This document shows, piece after piece, positions 43,513 to 52,851 of a stretch of 64,000 nucleotides of DNA. The stretch's first letter is position 1. The number at the start of each line of letters is the position of its first letter. The position numbers and the translations under genes are program-made. The notes beneath the pieces are model-generated. The model ran no database searches. It saw nothing but the letters and a program-made list of their open reading frames with translations, and was not told the DNA's origin. This DNA is from Halomonas cerina (GTDB lineage: Bacteria > Pseudomonadota > Gammaproteobacteria > Pseudomonadales > Halomonadaceae), in NCBI RefSeq assembly GCF_014192215.1, contig NZ_JACHXP010000009.1, positions 1-64,000 of the forward strand, given 5' to 3'.

Positions 43513-44973
43513 ATGCCCGCGCCGCGCCTCTCCCCGACCCTGGGCTGCCTGGCGGCCCTGGTGGCCGGGGGCTTCACGACCCTCTCCGCCGCTCCCTTCG
43601 CCCTCTGGTGGCTTGCCCCGGTGGCCGCCGCGCTCGTCTATGCCGGCCTGCCCGCCCTGACACCCCGCCAGGCGGCCCTGCGCGGCCTCTGCTATGGCAT
43701 CGGCCTGTTCGGCTCCGGGGCCTCCTGGGTCTACGTCTCGATCCATGACTACGGCTATACGGGGATACCGCTGGCCGCCGCCCTTACTGCCCTGTTCGTG
43801 GTGGGCCTGTCGCTGTTCTTCGTGGTCACGCTGTGGCTCTACCGCCGCCTTACCGGCCCCCGCCTGGCCCCGCTCACCTTCGCCGGCGCCTGGGTGTTGG
43901 GTGAGTGGCTGCGCACCTGGCTGTTCACTGGCTTTCCCTGGCTGCTGCTGGGTAGCGGTCAGGTCGATTCGCCGCTGGCCCCCTGGGCGCCGGTCGGGGG
44001 GGTCTACCTGCTGTCACTGATCGTGGCCCTCACCGGTGCCCTGGGCGTGGAACTGCTGTGCCGGCGCTTCTGGGCAGCCATCCCCCTCGTCGCCCTGTGG
44101 CTGGTACCCCTGGCGTTGCCGACCCAGTGGACGGCGCCCGCGGGCGAGCCGCTGCGCGTAGCCCTGCTGCAAGGCAACCTGCCACAGCTCATCAAGTGGA
44201 GTCCCGAGGGACAGCGCCGCGCTGCCACTACCTACTTGTCGCTCACTGCCGATCTCGAGGACAGCTTCGACCTCGTCATCTGGCCCGAGGCCGCCCTGCC
44301 GATGTTTGAGGACCAGGCCCGGCCGATCCTCGAGCGTGCCCAGACCCTACTGCCCCCGGAGACCGCCCTGCTTACCGGCATCCTGCAGCGCGACGGCGAG
44401 GGACGCTATTACAACAGCGTCATCGAGGTGGGCGACGGAGGAGGTGAGTACCGCAAGCAGCACCTGGTGCCCTTCGGCGAATACCTGCCGCTGGAATCGC
44501 TGCTGCGCGGGGCCATCGCCTTCTTCGACCTGCCGATGCCGGCCATGACCCCCGGCGCCGGCACGCCGACACCGATCCGAACCGCCGGCACCATCATCGG
44601 CAACGCCATCTGCTATGAAATCATCTATGCCGACCTGGTGGCCGAGCGGGCCCGTTCGGCCGAGCTGCTGCTCACCGTCTCCAACGACACCTGGTTCGGG
44701 GCCTCACTCGGCCCGCAACAGCATCTGCAGATGGCCCGGCTGCGCGCCCTGGAGAACGGCCGTCCGGTGGTGCGTGCCACCAGCAACGGCGTCACCGCCC
44801 TCATCGACTCACAGGGGCGGGTGACGGCCCGCGCGCCCCAGTTCGAGGTCGCGACCCTGGAAGGCACGGTCGTTCCCATGGAAGGCCTGACCCCCTTTAC
44901 CCGAACCGGCAGCTGGCCGGTCTGGCTGTTGGCCGCCCTGATGGTGCTGCCGGGAATATCGCGCCGAGGGTAA
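43513..44973 (+). CDS. lnt: Apolipoprotein N-acyltransferase
   Basis: The protein has about 486 residues with six or more N-terminal membrane helices, a carbon-nitrogen hydrolase domain in the periplasm (about residues 215-455) and a last helix. The triad is visible as Glu in VIWPEAALP, Lys in YRKQHLVPFGEYLP and Cys in NAICYEIIY. It adds the third acyl chain to lipoproteins. ATG 43513 is preferred because AAGGA lies eight bases upstream; ATG 43486, overlapping the corC stop, is the alternative. A heptamer array follows its TAA. Confidence 0.95.
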   Translation: MPAPRLSPTLGCLAALVAGGFTTLSAAPFALWWLAPVAAALVYAGLPALTPRQAALRGLCYGIGLFGSGASWVYVSIHDYGYTGIPLAAALTALFVVGLSLFFVVTLWLYRRLTGPRLAPLTFAGAWVLGEWLRTWLFTGFPWLLLGSGQVDSPLAPWAPVGGVYLLSLIVALTGALGVELLCRRFWAAIPLVALWLVPLALPTQWTAPAGEPLRVALLQGNLPQLIKWSPEGQRRAATTYLSLTADLEDSFDLVIWPEAALPMFEDQARPILERAQTLLPPETALLTGILQRDGEGRYYNSVIEVGDGGGEYRKQHLVPFGEYLPLESLLRGAIAFFDLPMPAMTPGAGTPTPIRTAGTIIGNAICYEIIYADLVAERARSAELLLTVSNDTWFGASLGPQQHLQMARLRALENGRPVVRATSNGVTALIDSQGRVTARAPQFEVATLEGTVVPMEGLTPFTRTGSWPVWLLAALMVLPGISRRG

Positions 44974-44987
44974 AGCGCCAAGCGGCC
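44974..44987 (+). repeat. Heptamer pair AGCGCCN after lnt
   Basis: AGCGCCA and a one-base variant AGCGGCC begin immediately after the lnt TAA. They match the array type found after the SIMPL gene and serS. Confidence 0.65.
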
Positions 44988-45013
44988 AAGGCTACGCAGC
45001 TGAAGCCCACAAA

Positions 45014-45046
45014 GAACCCCCGCCGGATTCGATCCAACGGGGGTTC
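45014..45046. terminator. Intrinsic terminator between lnt and phaC
   Basis: GAACCCCCG pairs perfectly with CGGGGGTTC (9 bp, 15-base loop) and is followed by CTGTTTTCTG on the plus strand. It terminates the miaB-lnt operon and lies between two heptamer arrays. Confidence 0.85.
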
Positions 45047-45088
45047 CTGTTTTCTGCCTCGGCACCTGCCCCCCGTCACTGAGTGGCT

Positions 45089-45137
45089 TGGCGCTCGGCG
45101 CTGCCCGAAGGGCGCTAGGCGCTGGGCGCTGGGCGCT
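45089..45137 (-). repeat. Heptamer array across the phaC stop, seven register units
   Basis: Read on the plus strand, two NGGCGCT units (45089-45102), one degenerate 7-base unit, and four more units (45110-45137) keep a strict 7-bp register. The array crosses the phaC TAG (45117-45115) and encodes the last residues Arg-Pro-Ala-Pro-Ser-Ala of the synthase. Confidence 0.88.
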
Positions 45138-46953
45138 CCCCGATCACCTCGGGAATCGTCGTCTTCACATAGCGCCCCGGCGCCGGTTCCAGGACCTGGA
45201 GCTCCCCCTCACCAGGCTGGCGAGCCGGCACTCGCTTCTCGGGGTCGGCATAGCCGTTGTCGGTCATCCACTGCTGCCAGTGTGGCCACCAGGACCCTTC
45301 CTGCTTCTCGGCGCCTTCCAGCCACTCCTCGGCGGTTTCCGGCAGCGCATCGTTGGTCCAGTAGCCGTACTTGTTCTTGTGGGGGGGATTGACGATGCCG
45401 GCGATGTGTCCGGAGCCGCCCAGCACGAACTTGACCGGCCCCTTGGGCAGCAGGGCGCCGTAATAGGTGCTGTTCCACTTGGCGATATGGTCCTCGCGAG
45501 TGGAGATGAAGTAGCTGGGGGTGGAGACCTTGCGCATGTCGATCTTGACCCCGTCCAGCTCGATGCCACCGGGCTGCACCAGTCGGTTCTCCATGTACAT
45601 GTTGCGCAGATACCAGCCGTGGGTACCGGCCGGCAGGTTGGTGCCGTCGGTGTTCCAGTAGAGCAGGTCGAAGGGCGCGGGGATGTCTCCCTTCAGGTAG
45701 TTGTTGATGTAGAAGGACCAGAAGAGGTCATTCTCACGCAGCAGGTTGAAGGTACAGGCCATCACCCGGCCATCCAGATAGCCATCCTGCTCCAGCTTGT
45801 CCTCGAGCCCCGAGAGCACCGTCTCGTTGAGGAAGACGCCTAGCTCGCCCGGATCGCGAAAGTCGATCAGGGTGGTCATGTAGGTCGACGACTTGACCTT
45901 GCGGCCACGACGGGTACTGGTGAGGTAGGCGATGGTGGAAGCCGCCAGGGTGCCGCCGATGCAATAGCTCATCAGGTTCACCGACTTCTCGCCGGTGGCC
46001 TGATCGATGGCCTCCATGGCGGCGATGGGCCCCATCTGCATGTAGTCGGCCCAGTTCAGGTCGCGCTGCTCGGGGCCGGGGTTGCGCCAGGAGATCAAAA
46101 AGACGGTGTGCCCCTGGTCCACCAGCCACTTGACCAGGGAGTTGTCCTGGCGCAGATCGAGGATGTAGTACTTGTTGATCCACGGCGGCACGACCAGCAG
46201 CGGGGTCTTGAAGACCTGCTCGGTGGTCGGGGTGTACTGGATCAGCTGCATCAGCTCGTTCTCGAACACCACCGCGCCGGGGGTAACGGCGATATTGTCA
46301 CCGACCTCGAAGGCACTGCGATCGGTCATGGTGACGCTGAGCCCATCGGCGGAGTTCGCCAGGTCCTCGCGCAGCCGGGCCAGGCCGTCGATCAGGTTCT
46401 GGCCACGGGTCTCCAGGGTTAGGCGCATCACTTCGGGATTGGTGGTGACGAAGTTGGTCGGTGACATGGCGTTGACCAGTTGTCGCGCATAGAAGGCGAG
46501 ATTGCGCTTCTGGTCCACCGACAGCCCCTCGAGCCTGTCGATCAACTCCTCGATCTGGCGAGAGAACAGCAGGTACTGCTGCATGAGCATCAGGTAGTAG
46601 GGGTCACTGGTCCAGGCCTCGTCCCTGAAGCGCCGGTCCCCCTTGTCGGGCGCGATCAAGGGGTCGGGGCTTTCGCCGCCCATGGCCTTGAGGCCGTTCT
46701 GCCATAGCTGGAACTGGTCCTGCATCAGCTGGGCCTGGGTCTGCCATAGCAGGGCGGGGTTGGCCATCAGCGATTCGGCGCCGGCCTGGAAGCTATTGCG
46801 CATGTCCGCATAGATGGACTCCGACGCATCGTTGGGCACCATCCGTGACAGCAAGTCCTGCATCAAGGCCTGGTACTCCTCGCCGACGGCCTTGAGCTGT
46901 GCGTTCCAGACCTCGAGTTCGGCCTGTGTGGGTGCTTGAACCCCTGACTGCAT
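45115..46953 (-). CDS. phaC: Class I polyhydroxyalkanoate synthase
   Basis: A 612-residue PHA synthase that polymerises 3-hydroxyacyl-CoA, mainly hydroxybutyryl-CoA, on granule surfaces. The nucleophile box is SYCIGGT with Cys near residue 331; ordinary synthases have Gly in the first position, and Ser there is a feature I recall from Halomonas enzymes. The partner Asp (NTDGTN) and His (GGSGHIAGIVNPP) are intact. AGGAGGGG precedes ATG 46953. It follows phaP after an 86-base gap that holds a perfect 17-bp hairpin. The last six codons lie in a heptamer array. Confidence 0.95.
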   Translation of the reverse strand: MQSGVQAPTQAELEVWNAQLKAVGEEYQALMQDLLSRMVPNDASESIYADMRNSFQAGAESLMANPALLWQTQAQLMQDQFQLWQNGLKAMGGESPDPLIAPDKGDRRFRDEAWTSDPYYLMLMQQYLLFSRQIEELIDRLEGLSVDQKRNLAFYARQLVNAMSPTNFVTTNPEVMRLTLETRGQNLIDGLARLREDLANSADGLSVTMTDRSAFEVGDNIAVTPGAVVFENELMQLIQYTPTTEQVFKTPLLVVPPWINKYYILDLRQDNSLVKWLVDQGHTVFLISWRNPGPEQRDLNWADYMQMGPIAAMEAIDQATGEKSVNLMSYCIGGTLAASTIAYLTSTRRGRKVKSSTYMTTLIDFRDPGELGVFLNETVLSGLEDKLEQDGYLDGRVMACTFNLLRENDLFWSFYINNYLKGDIPAPFDLLYWNTDGTNLPAGTHGWYLRNMYMENRLVQPGGIELDGVKIDMRKVSTPSYFISTREDHIAKWNSTYYGALLPKGPVKFVLGGSGHIAGIVNPPHKNKYGYWTNDALPETAEEWLEGAEKQEGSWWPHWQQWMTDNGYADPEKRVPARQPGEGELQVLEPAPGRYVKTTIPEVIGERPAPSA

Positions 46954-46985
46954 TGACCCCTCCTGTGATACCTGCCATCTACGCA

Positions 46986-47024
46986 TGACTTCCGCTGTCT
47001 CGACCGGCGAGACAGCGGAAGTCA
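46986..47024 (-). promoter_or_regulatory. Perfect 17-bp hairpin between phaP and phaC
   Basis: TGACTTCCGCTGTCTCG pairs without mismatch with its complement across a 5-base loop. It starts 16 bases after the phaP stop and ends 32 bases before the phaC start. No T run follows, so it may stabilise the phaP message or limit readthrough rather than act as a full terminator. Confidence 0.8.
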
Positions 47025-47039
47025 GCGGTTTACGTGATT

Positions 47040-47495
47040 TTATGAACGCTTGCGCGACGTTTGGCTGGAGGCCTTGGACGACGCCTCCGACTTGGCCGGC
47101 GCCTCCGACTTGGTGGCCTGGCCGGCGGCCTCGGACTGAGCCTTCTCGGCCTGCTCGACCATGGCCTTGCCTGACTCGGCATAGAGCCTCTCGAGCTCGG
47201 CCTTGAACTCCAGGCTCATCTGACTGAGGGCCTGAGCATCCTCCAGCATCTGCTTGGAAAGCTGATTCATCATCTCGGCCTGGCGGGTGCCGAACTCGCG
47301 CATGCTGTCGGCATCGCTGACCTCGGTGGCATCGCGCATGCGCTCGGTGCCCATCTGGCTGTAGCGCTTCAGGGACTCCATCTGATACTGAGTCATCTTC
47401 TCCATGTTATCCAGCATCAAGGAGTTGAGCTTGCGCATCGGCTCGAAGAACTGCCGGGTCTGCTCGTTGAAGTTCTCGATCATCTTGTCCTGCAT
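47040..47495 (-). CDS. phaP: Phasin (PHA granule-associated protein)
   Basis: The 151-residue protein is a phasin: amphipathic and helical throughout, with no signal peptide, rich in Met, Gln and Glu (FNEQTRQFFEPMRKLNSLML near the start), and a low-complexity Lys/Ala/Ser tail after residue 125. Phasins coat PHA granules. GGAGGGAG precedes ATG 47495, and a sigma-70-like promoter lies 50-80 bases upstream. It sits between a DUF6489 gene and phaC. Confidence 0.9.
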   Translation of the reverse strand: MQDKMIENFNEQTRQFFEPMRKLNSLMLDNMEKMTQYQMESLKRYSQMGTERMRDATEVSDADSMREFGTRQAEMMNQLSKQMLEDAQALSQMSLEFKAELERLYAESGKAMVEQAEKAQSEAAGQATKSEAPAKSEASSKASSQTSRKRS

Positions 47496-47545
47496 GGTGA
47501 CTCCCTCCGGGGGAAACGCGGCGGATGATATGCTGCAATGCACAA

Positions 47546-47574
47546 AGACTAAGCTGGCGCACAAACGGTTGCAA
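47546..47574 (-). promoter_or_regulatory. Predicted promoter of phaP
   Basis: On the minus strand TTGCAA (47574-47569) and TAGTCT (47551-47546) are 17 bases apart. A TGC-rich patch TGCTGCAATGCA overlaps the likely start site and could bind a PhaR-type repressor, which is speculation. Confidence 0.5.
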
Positions 47575-47627
47575 GCTGCGGACGGCGACATACGACCAAC
47601 GTCGAAGATCGGGCCGATCCCCTTTCG

Positions 47628-48017
47628 CTAGGTGTTGTCTCGCTTGGCGCGTGAGCGAGCGGCGGCTGCGCCCTTGCGACTGCTCGAGCCCGACGCGTTC
47701 TCAGCGCTCTGGCCCGAGGTGCTCGTCTGCCCCGACGCGCCGGACGTGTCGCCGCCGCGCCCGGCCTGCGAGGCCGCCTTGCTGAGCATATCCAACATCA
47801 TCTGCTGATAGTTACCGAAGCTGGCGAGCCCCTGCTGCATCATGGGTTGCTGCAGAAAGGGCCGCATCAGGCTCATCGGGTCATAGCCCTCGACGCCGGA
47901 CTCCATCTGCTGCTGGATACGCCCCAGCAATTCCTGTTGGAAGGCCTCCACGTTGGGAAGGCCCAAGGCCTGGCGGAACTCGTCGGGGGTCAGGTCGAAT
48001 TCGACATTGATCTTCAT
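47628..48017 (-). CDS. DUF6489 family protein linked to PHA genes
   Basis: A 129-residue protein starting MKINVEFDLTPDEFRQALGLP, the DUF6489-type N-terminus by my recollection. The middle is helical and Gln/Met-rich (FLQQPMMQQGLASFGNYQQMM), and the last 45 residues are Ser/Gly/Ala/Lys-rich and disordered, much like the phasin tail. It precedes phaP in the same direction by 132 bases. A role at PHA granules, for example as a second phasin-like or synthase-partner protein, is suggested by position and composition only. Confidence 0.72.
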   Translation of the reverse strand: MKINVEFDLTPDEFRQALGLPNVEAFQQELLGRIQQQMESGVEGYDPMSLMRPFLQQPMMQQGLASFGNYQQMMLDMLSKAASQAGRGGDTSGASGQTSTSGQSAENASGSSSRKGAAAARSRAKRDNT

Positions 48018-48087
48018 GGGCCCTCGTCAGCCGGTCGATAGGGGATTGACTGTTGAACAGTGTAGCAGGCTTGAGGCGGTATCATGG

Positions 48088-49173
48088 TCATCGCAGGCGC
48101 GGGGTGGCTACCGCCACCTCGGGATTCTGACCACGATGACGCAGCAGATGATCGATCAGTGTCAGGGCCATCATCGCCTCGGCGATGGGCGTGGCGCGGA
48201 TGCCGACGCAGGGGTCATGGCGGCCGCGGGTGATGACCTCCACGGCGTTGCCGTCGATATCGATGCTGCGCCCCGGCGTGGTAATGCTGGAGGTCGGCTT
48301 CAGCGCCAGATGGGCGACGATCGTCTGGCCGCTGGAGATCCCGCCGAGCACACCACCGGCATGGTTGGACAGGAAGCCATCGGGGGTCATCTCGTCACGG
48401 TGCTCGCTGCCGCGCTGAGCCACCGACGCGAAACCGTCGCCGATCTCCACCCCCTTCACGGCATTGATGCTCATTAGACCGTGGGCCAGCTCGGCATCGA
48501 GACGATCGAAGACCGGCTCGCCAAGGCCCGGCGGCACCCCCTCGGCCACCACGGTGATCCGCGCCCCCGCCGAGTCCTGATCGCGACGCAGCTGATCCAT
48601 GTAGGCCTCGAGTTCCGGCACGCGCTCGGGATCAGGACAGAAGAAGGGGTTCTCCCCCACCGCCTCCCACTGTTTGAAGTCGATGGTGAGAGGGCCAAGC
48701 TGGCTCATGTAGCCGCGTATCTGAATGCCCTGCCGGGCCAGATACTTCTTGGCGATGGCCCCGGCCGCCACGCGCATGGCGGTCTCGCGAGCGCTGGAGC
48801 GCCCCCCGCCACGGTAGTCGCGGATGCCGTACTTGTGATGATAGGTGTAGTCGGCATGGGCCGGCCGGAAGCGGTCCTTGATCTTCGAGTAGTCCTTGGA
48901 ACGCTGATCGGTGTTCTCGATCAACAGCCCGATGGCGGTGCCGGTGGTCACCCCCTCGAAGACGCCGGAGAGGATCCGTACCCGGTCGGGCTCGCGACGC
49001 TGGGTGGTGTGCCGCGACGAGCCGGGACGCCGACGATCCAGGTCGTGCTGCAGATCGGCCTCGGCGAGCGGCAGCCCCGGCGGACAGCCATCGATGATGG
49101 CCCCCAGGGCAGGGCCATGGCTCTCGCCGAAGGTGGTGACGGTGAATAGCTTGCCGAAGGTATTGCCGGACAT
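48088..49173 (-). CDS. aroC: Chorismate synthase
   Basis: The 361-residue protein is full-length chorismate synthase, the last shikimate-pathway step, using reduced FMN. Signatures are present: [18 protein letters not shown] at the N-terminus, [29 protein letters not shown] near residue 125 and RHDPCVG near 335. GAGGAG precedes ATG 49173. It lies 30 bases after prmB, the order also seen in E. coli. Confidence 0.97.
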   Translation of the reverse strand: MSGNTFGKLFTVTTFGESHGPALGAIIDGCPPGLPLAEADLQHDLDRRRPGSSRHTTQRREPDRVRILSGVFEGVTTGTAIGLLIENTDQRSKDYSKIKDRFRPAHADYTYHHKYGIRDYRGGGRSSARETAMRVAAGAIAKKYLARQGIQIRGYMSQLGPLTIDFKQWEAVGENPFFCPDPERVPELEAYMDQLRRDQDSAGARITVVAEGVPPGLGEPVFDRLDAELAHGLMSINAVKGVEIGDGFASVAQRGSEHRDEMTPDGFLSNHAGGVLGGISSGQTIVAHLALKPTSSITTPGRSIDIDGNAVEVITRGRHDPCVGIRATPIAEAMMALTLIDHLLRHRGQNPEVAVATPRLR

Positions 49174-49203
49174 GGGCGCTCCTCGTGATGTCGGACCGTG
49201 AAA

Positions 49204-50160
49204 TCAGGCGAAGGACGCCGCATGGGCGTCGAGTTCCGCGGCGGTCAGGGCGAACACCCCCTGGCCGCCACGCTCGAACTCCAGCCACAGGAAGGGCACC
49301 TCCGGGAAGGTGGCCTCCAGATGGTGGTCGGAGTTGCCGACCTCGACGATCAGCACGCCGATGTCGGTCAGGTGCTGACGCGCCTCGCGCAGGATGCGCC
49401 GGACGATGTCCAGACCATCGCGACCGGCGCCCAGGGCCAGCGCCGGCTCGTGGCGGAACTCGGCCGGCATGGTGGCCAGGTCCCGGGCATCCACATAGGG
49501 CGGATTGGAGACGATCAAGTCATAGCGCCGCCCACCGAGGCCGTCGAAGAGGTCGGATGCCACCGCCCTGGCCCGATCGCCGACGTCATGACGGCTGATG
49601 TTCTGCCGGGCCACCGCCAGGGCCTCCTCGCTGATGTCGGCCAGATCGACCTCACAAGTGGGTAGATACAGCGCCGTGGCGATGCCGATACAGCCCGAGC
49701 CCGTGCACAGGTCCAGGACGCGTGCCGGCGGTTCGTCGGGAAACCAGGCCCCGAAGCCGTGCTCGATCAGCTCGGCGATGGGCGAGCGCGGCACCAGCAC
49801 GCGCTCGTCGACCGTGAAGGGCACCCCAGCGAAGAAGGCCTCGCCCAGCAGGTAGGGCAGCGGCTGGCGGGAGACGATGCGCTCGCGCACCAGTCCCACG
49901 ATGCGACGCCGCTCCATGGACAGCAGGCGCGCCTCCAGTACCGCCGGGTCGACGTTCCACGGCAGGTGCAGCGCACCGAGCGTCAGCGCCACGGCCTCGT
50001 CCCAGGCGGAGTCCGTGCCATGGCCGTAGTGCAGCCCGGCCAGGTGGAACTCGCTGGCCGCCCAGCGCAGGCAGTCACGCAGGGTGATCAGTCCTTCGGC
50101 AAGCTCCTCATCGGTGAGCACGAGGGTCGAAGGGGACGATGAGACGGCGGTATCGGCCAC
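49204..50160 (-). CDS. prmB: Ribosomal protein uL3 glutamine methyltransferase
   Basis: The 318-residue SAM methyltransferase modifies a glutamine in ribosomal protein L3. The SAM-binding [11 protein letters not shown] block and the substrate-glutamine NPPY motif (IVSNPPYVD) are present. I select GTG 50160, which has AGGA upstream and gives a length close to the 310 residues of E. coli PrmB. It is followed by aroC and divergent from smrB, as in E. coli. Confidence 0.93.
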   Translation of the reverse strand: MADTAVSSSPSTLVLTDEELAEGLITLRDCLRWAASEFHLAGLHYGHGTDSAWDEAVALTLGALHLPWNVDPAVLEARLLSMERRRIVGLVRERIVSRQPLPYLLGEAFFAGVPFTVDERVLVPRSPIAELIEHGFGAWFPDEPPARVLDLCTGSGCIGIATALYLPTCEVDLADISEEALAVARQNISRHDVGDRARAVASDLFDGLGGRRYDLIVSNPPYVDARDLATMPAEFRHEPALALGAGRDGLDIVRRILREARQHLTDIGVLIVEVGNSDHHLEATFPEVPFLWLEFERGGQGVFALTAAELDAHAASFA

Positions 50161-50302
50161 GGGACATCCTGTGATTGAGGTCGAGTAGTGGATGGTGTAG
50201 GGCGCAGTGAGCGGCACGGGGGCCGATTGTACCCTCGGCGGCGGTTCACAGCCACGGCCGGGCCGGTATACTGGCCCCTCCCCCACGCGCCGCGAGAGAG
50301 TC

Positions 50303-50878
50303 ATGAGCCGACGCCGCCACCGCCCGGATGACGACGAGATCCACGCTTTCCGTCAGGCCCTGCGCGAGGCCGGTGTGCAACGCTTCGTCAGCGACCGGGC
50401 CGACCCCGGCCGGCCACGCCGCCCGGCGACCGCCACCGCTGAGCGCCGGGCGGCGGCCACCGCGGCGCTCGAAGACGCGGCGGGTGGTCGCACCTCCGAT
50501 GGCCGCGTCGAGGCGGTACGTCCCTCGGAATATCTCGATTTCGCGCTACCCGACCTGCCCTATCGCACCCGCAGCCGGCTCAAGCGGGGCCGGATCGCCT
50601 GGGAGGGCGGCCTGGATCTCCACGGTTACACCCTCGAGCAGGCCCGCCAGGAGCTGGAGGGCTTCCTCACGGATGCCGCCGCGGCTCGGATGCGCTGTGT
50701 GCTGGTGGTCCACGGCAAGGCCTGGGGAACCACCGCCGACTACCCGGTCATCAAGAGCCACGTGAACGCCTGGTTGCGGGAGTGGCCGAGCGTACTGGCC
50801 TTCTGCTCGGCCACCGACCTCGACGGCGGCACCGGGGCCGTCTACGTGCTGCTGCGCCGCCACGGCATGGGCGCCTGA
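50303..50878 (+). CDS. smrB: Smr-domain endonuclease SmrB
   Basis: The 191-residue protein has a basic disordered N-terminal half and a C-terminal Smr domain with the [14 protein letters not shown] signature (about residue 112) and VVHGKAWG. In E. coli SmrB cleaves mRNA at collided ribosomes. GAGAG precedes ATG 50303. Its position divergent from prmB matches E. coli. It converges on the patatin gene with a three-base gap. Confidence 0.92.
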   Translation: MSRRRHRPDDDEIHAFRQALREAGVQRFVSDRADPGRPRRPATATAERRAAATAALEDAAGGRTSDGRVEAVRPSEYLDFALPDLPYRTRSRLKRGRIAWEGGLDLHGYTLEQARQELEGFLTDAAAARMRCVLVVHGKAWGTTADYPVIKSHVNAWLREWPSVLAFCSATDLDGGTGAVYVLLRRHGMGA

Positions 50879-50881
50879 CAC

Positions 50882-51961
50882 TCAGATCCCACCGCCGACG
50901 TCGGTAGGTGGCTCCACCACGATCCGCTCACCCACCATGTCGACGGGTAACCGACTCTCGCGGCGATCCAGGGCCTCCACCGCCAGATGGCGCCCCAGTG
51001 CGATCAGGGCCTCGGCGCGGTGGAACTCGTAGGCCCCGCACACGGTCTTGGGCACCTCGATCAGCACGTCCGGGGGATAACCGGCGACCTTGTACTTGGC
51101 GAGCGCCGCCTGGGTGATCTCGAAGGAGGCGAGCACCAGGTCCAGTCGTCCCCACTCCCGTCGACGCGGCTCCAACTCGCCCTCTTCCCCGGTACCGTCC
51201 TCATCCTCTCGGTTGGCCCCGAGGCCATCGAGCAGCCGTCGGGTCGCGCCCCGCACCCCCTCCATCCAACCGCCGAAGTCGACCGCGCCAAGGCTGTCCC
51301 GCTCGGCCTCCCGGGCCTGTTCCTGGGCCGCCTCGTCGGGCGGCAGCAGTTCCTCCAGGGTCACCGGTTGAGGGCTGTGAGCCGTGGCATTGACCGCCAG
51401 CACGAAGTCCGCATGGGCGGGAATCGTGGCCATGACCGGTACCGGATTGAGTAGCCCTCCGTCCACCAGTACCTGGTCACCACGATGGACCGGAGTGATC
51501 ACCCCAGGCACGGCGATGGAGGCCCGGATGGCCTGTAGCAGCGAGCCATGCTGGAACCATACTTCACGCTGTCGGGTCAGGTCGGTAGACACCGTGGTCA
51601 CGGGAATCGACAGGTCCTCGATGCGGATATCGCCGATCAGTTCCTCGAGCTTGCCCATGACCTTGTTGGCGCGCATCGCCCCCATCGGACTCCAGGTCAC
51701 GTCGACCAGGCGCAGGACATCGAAATAGTCTAGCTGGCAGACCCAGTCCCGGTAGCGGTCGAGCTGACCGGCCGCATGGATACCCCCCACCAGCGCGCCC
51801 ATGGAGCAACCGGCGATGGCCACGATCTCGTAGCCCCGCGCCTCGAGCTCCTCGATCACGCCGATGTGGGCATAGCCGCGGGCGCCGCCACTGCCCAGCA
51901 CCAGCGCTACCCGACGGCCCGCCTGACGAGATTTCGGACGATGCCTGTGTCGACGACTCAT
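50882..51961 (-). CDS. Patatin-like phospholipase (RssA type)
   Basis: A 359-residue patatin-domain protein. The oxyanion loop LGSGGARGYAHIGV (about residue 22), the nucleophile elbow GCSMG (about 51) and the Asp of the dyad in VDGGLLNPVP are all intact, so it is probably an active serine lipid acyl hydrolase. An acidic insert (EDEDGTGEEGELE) follows the catalytic domain. Substrate is unknown. Its start overlaps the stop of the upstream hydrolase gene by four bases. Confidence 0.9.
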   Translation of the reverse strand: MSRRHRHRPKSRQAGRRVALVLGSGGARGYAHIGVIEELEARGYEIVAIAGCSMGALVGGIHAAGQLDRYRDWVCQLDYFDVLRLVDVTWSPMGAMRANKVMGKLEELIGDIRIEDLSIPVTTVSTDLTRQREVWFQHGSLLQAIRASIAVPGVITPVHRGDQVLVDGGLLNPVPVMATIPAHADFVLAVNATAHSPQPVTLEELLPPDEAAQEQAREAERDSLGAVDFGGWMEGVRGATRRLLDGLGANREDEDGTGEEGELEPRRREWGRLDLVLASFEITQAALAKYKVAGYPPDVLIEVPKTVCGAYEFHRAEALIALGRHLAVEALDRRESRLPVDMVGERIVVEPPTDVGGGI

Positions 51962-52851
51962 GCCTGTCCCCCTCTTGGTCCTGACTCGCGCGGGACTTGT
52001 CGGACCCAGGCGACGATCGCCTCGCTAACGCTGGCCACCGCCCTCGGCTCAAGATGGAGATGGTGCCCCCCGGGCAGCACCCGCCGCTCGAGTCCGGGCA
52101 GGGCGCCTCGGGCCCGGGCCGCCATCTCGCGATCGCCGAGGATGCCCGTCTCGCCTTCCACCAACAGCGACGGGCAGCGGATCGCCGCCAGCATCGCCAG
52201 CGCCTGCTCGGGGCAGAGGCGCACCGGCGAGGGCTTGAGCAGATTGCCGGCGGTGCGCAGACGCACATGTCCGTCGGCCAGAGTCTCCAGGTTGCGGGCC
52301 ACCAGCGGCATCGCGGTCTCGGTGTCGATAGGCGTGGCGCCACCGGCAACCCGCGCCGCCACCGCGGTTTCACTATCAGGATAGCGCGGCGGCGTCGAGG
52401 GGGCACGGCGATGGGCCAGCAGTCCCTTGCGCAACTGCACCGGGGCCCGGGCAGATTCGGTGGTCACCATCCCCAGCCCGTCGATCAGCAGTAGCTGCGC
52501 GACCCGCTCGGGCAGCGCGGCCGCGACCAGGCAGGCCACTCCGGCGCCCATCGAGTGCGCCAGAAGGGGGGCCTGCGCCACCCCCAGGGCGTCCAGGGCA
52601 TCGAGGACATCGTGGGCATAGTCCCAGAGGGCGTAGTCACCGGCATGATGGGCCGACAGGCCGTGGCCGGCGAAGTCGAGGGCCACGATACGGATGCCGA
52701 GACCCTCGGCGAGTCGTGGCGCCAGCCGCGAGAAGCTCGCCGCGTTGTCGAGCCAACCATGCAGGGCCAGCCAGGTCGGCGCCGACTCACGCCCCCAGAC
52801 CAGAGCCGCCAGGCGACCACCGGCCAATCGCAGCGAGGCCGGAGCGGTCAT
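51958..52851 (-). CDS. Alpha/beta-fold hydrolase (first of two)
   Basis: The 297-residue protein is an alpha/beta hydrolase with LALHGWLDNAASF near residue 28, FAGHGLSAHH, a nucleophile elbow AHSMGAGVA (Ser near 99) and a late histidine in GGHHLHLEP. The sequence is like the serine hydrolase-like group. No signal peptide. It overlaps both neighbours by four bases (ATGA), so the two hydrolases and the patatin form a tightly coupled unit that may act on related esters or lipids. Substrate cannot be told. Confidence 0.87.
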   Translation of the reverse strand: MTAPASLRLAGGRLAALVWGRESAPTWLALHGWLDNAASFSRLAPRLAEGLGIRIVALDFAGHGLSAHHAGDYALWDYAHDVLDALDALGVAQAPLLAHSMGAGVACLVAAALPERVAQLLLIDGLGMVTTESARAPVQLRKGLLAHRRAPSTPPRYPDSETAVAARVAGGATPIDTETAMPLVARNLETLADGHVRLRTAGNLLKPSPVRLCPEQALAMLAAIRCPSLLVEGETGILGDREMAARARGALPGLERRVLPGGHHLHLEPRAVASVSEAIVAWVRQVPRESGPRGGQA

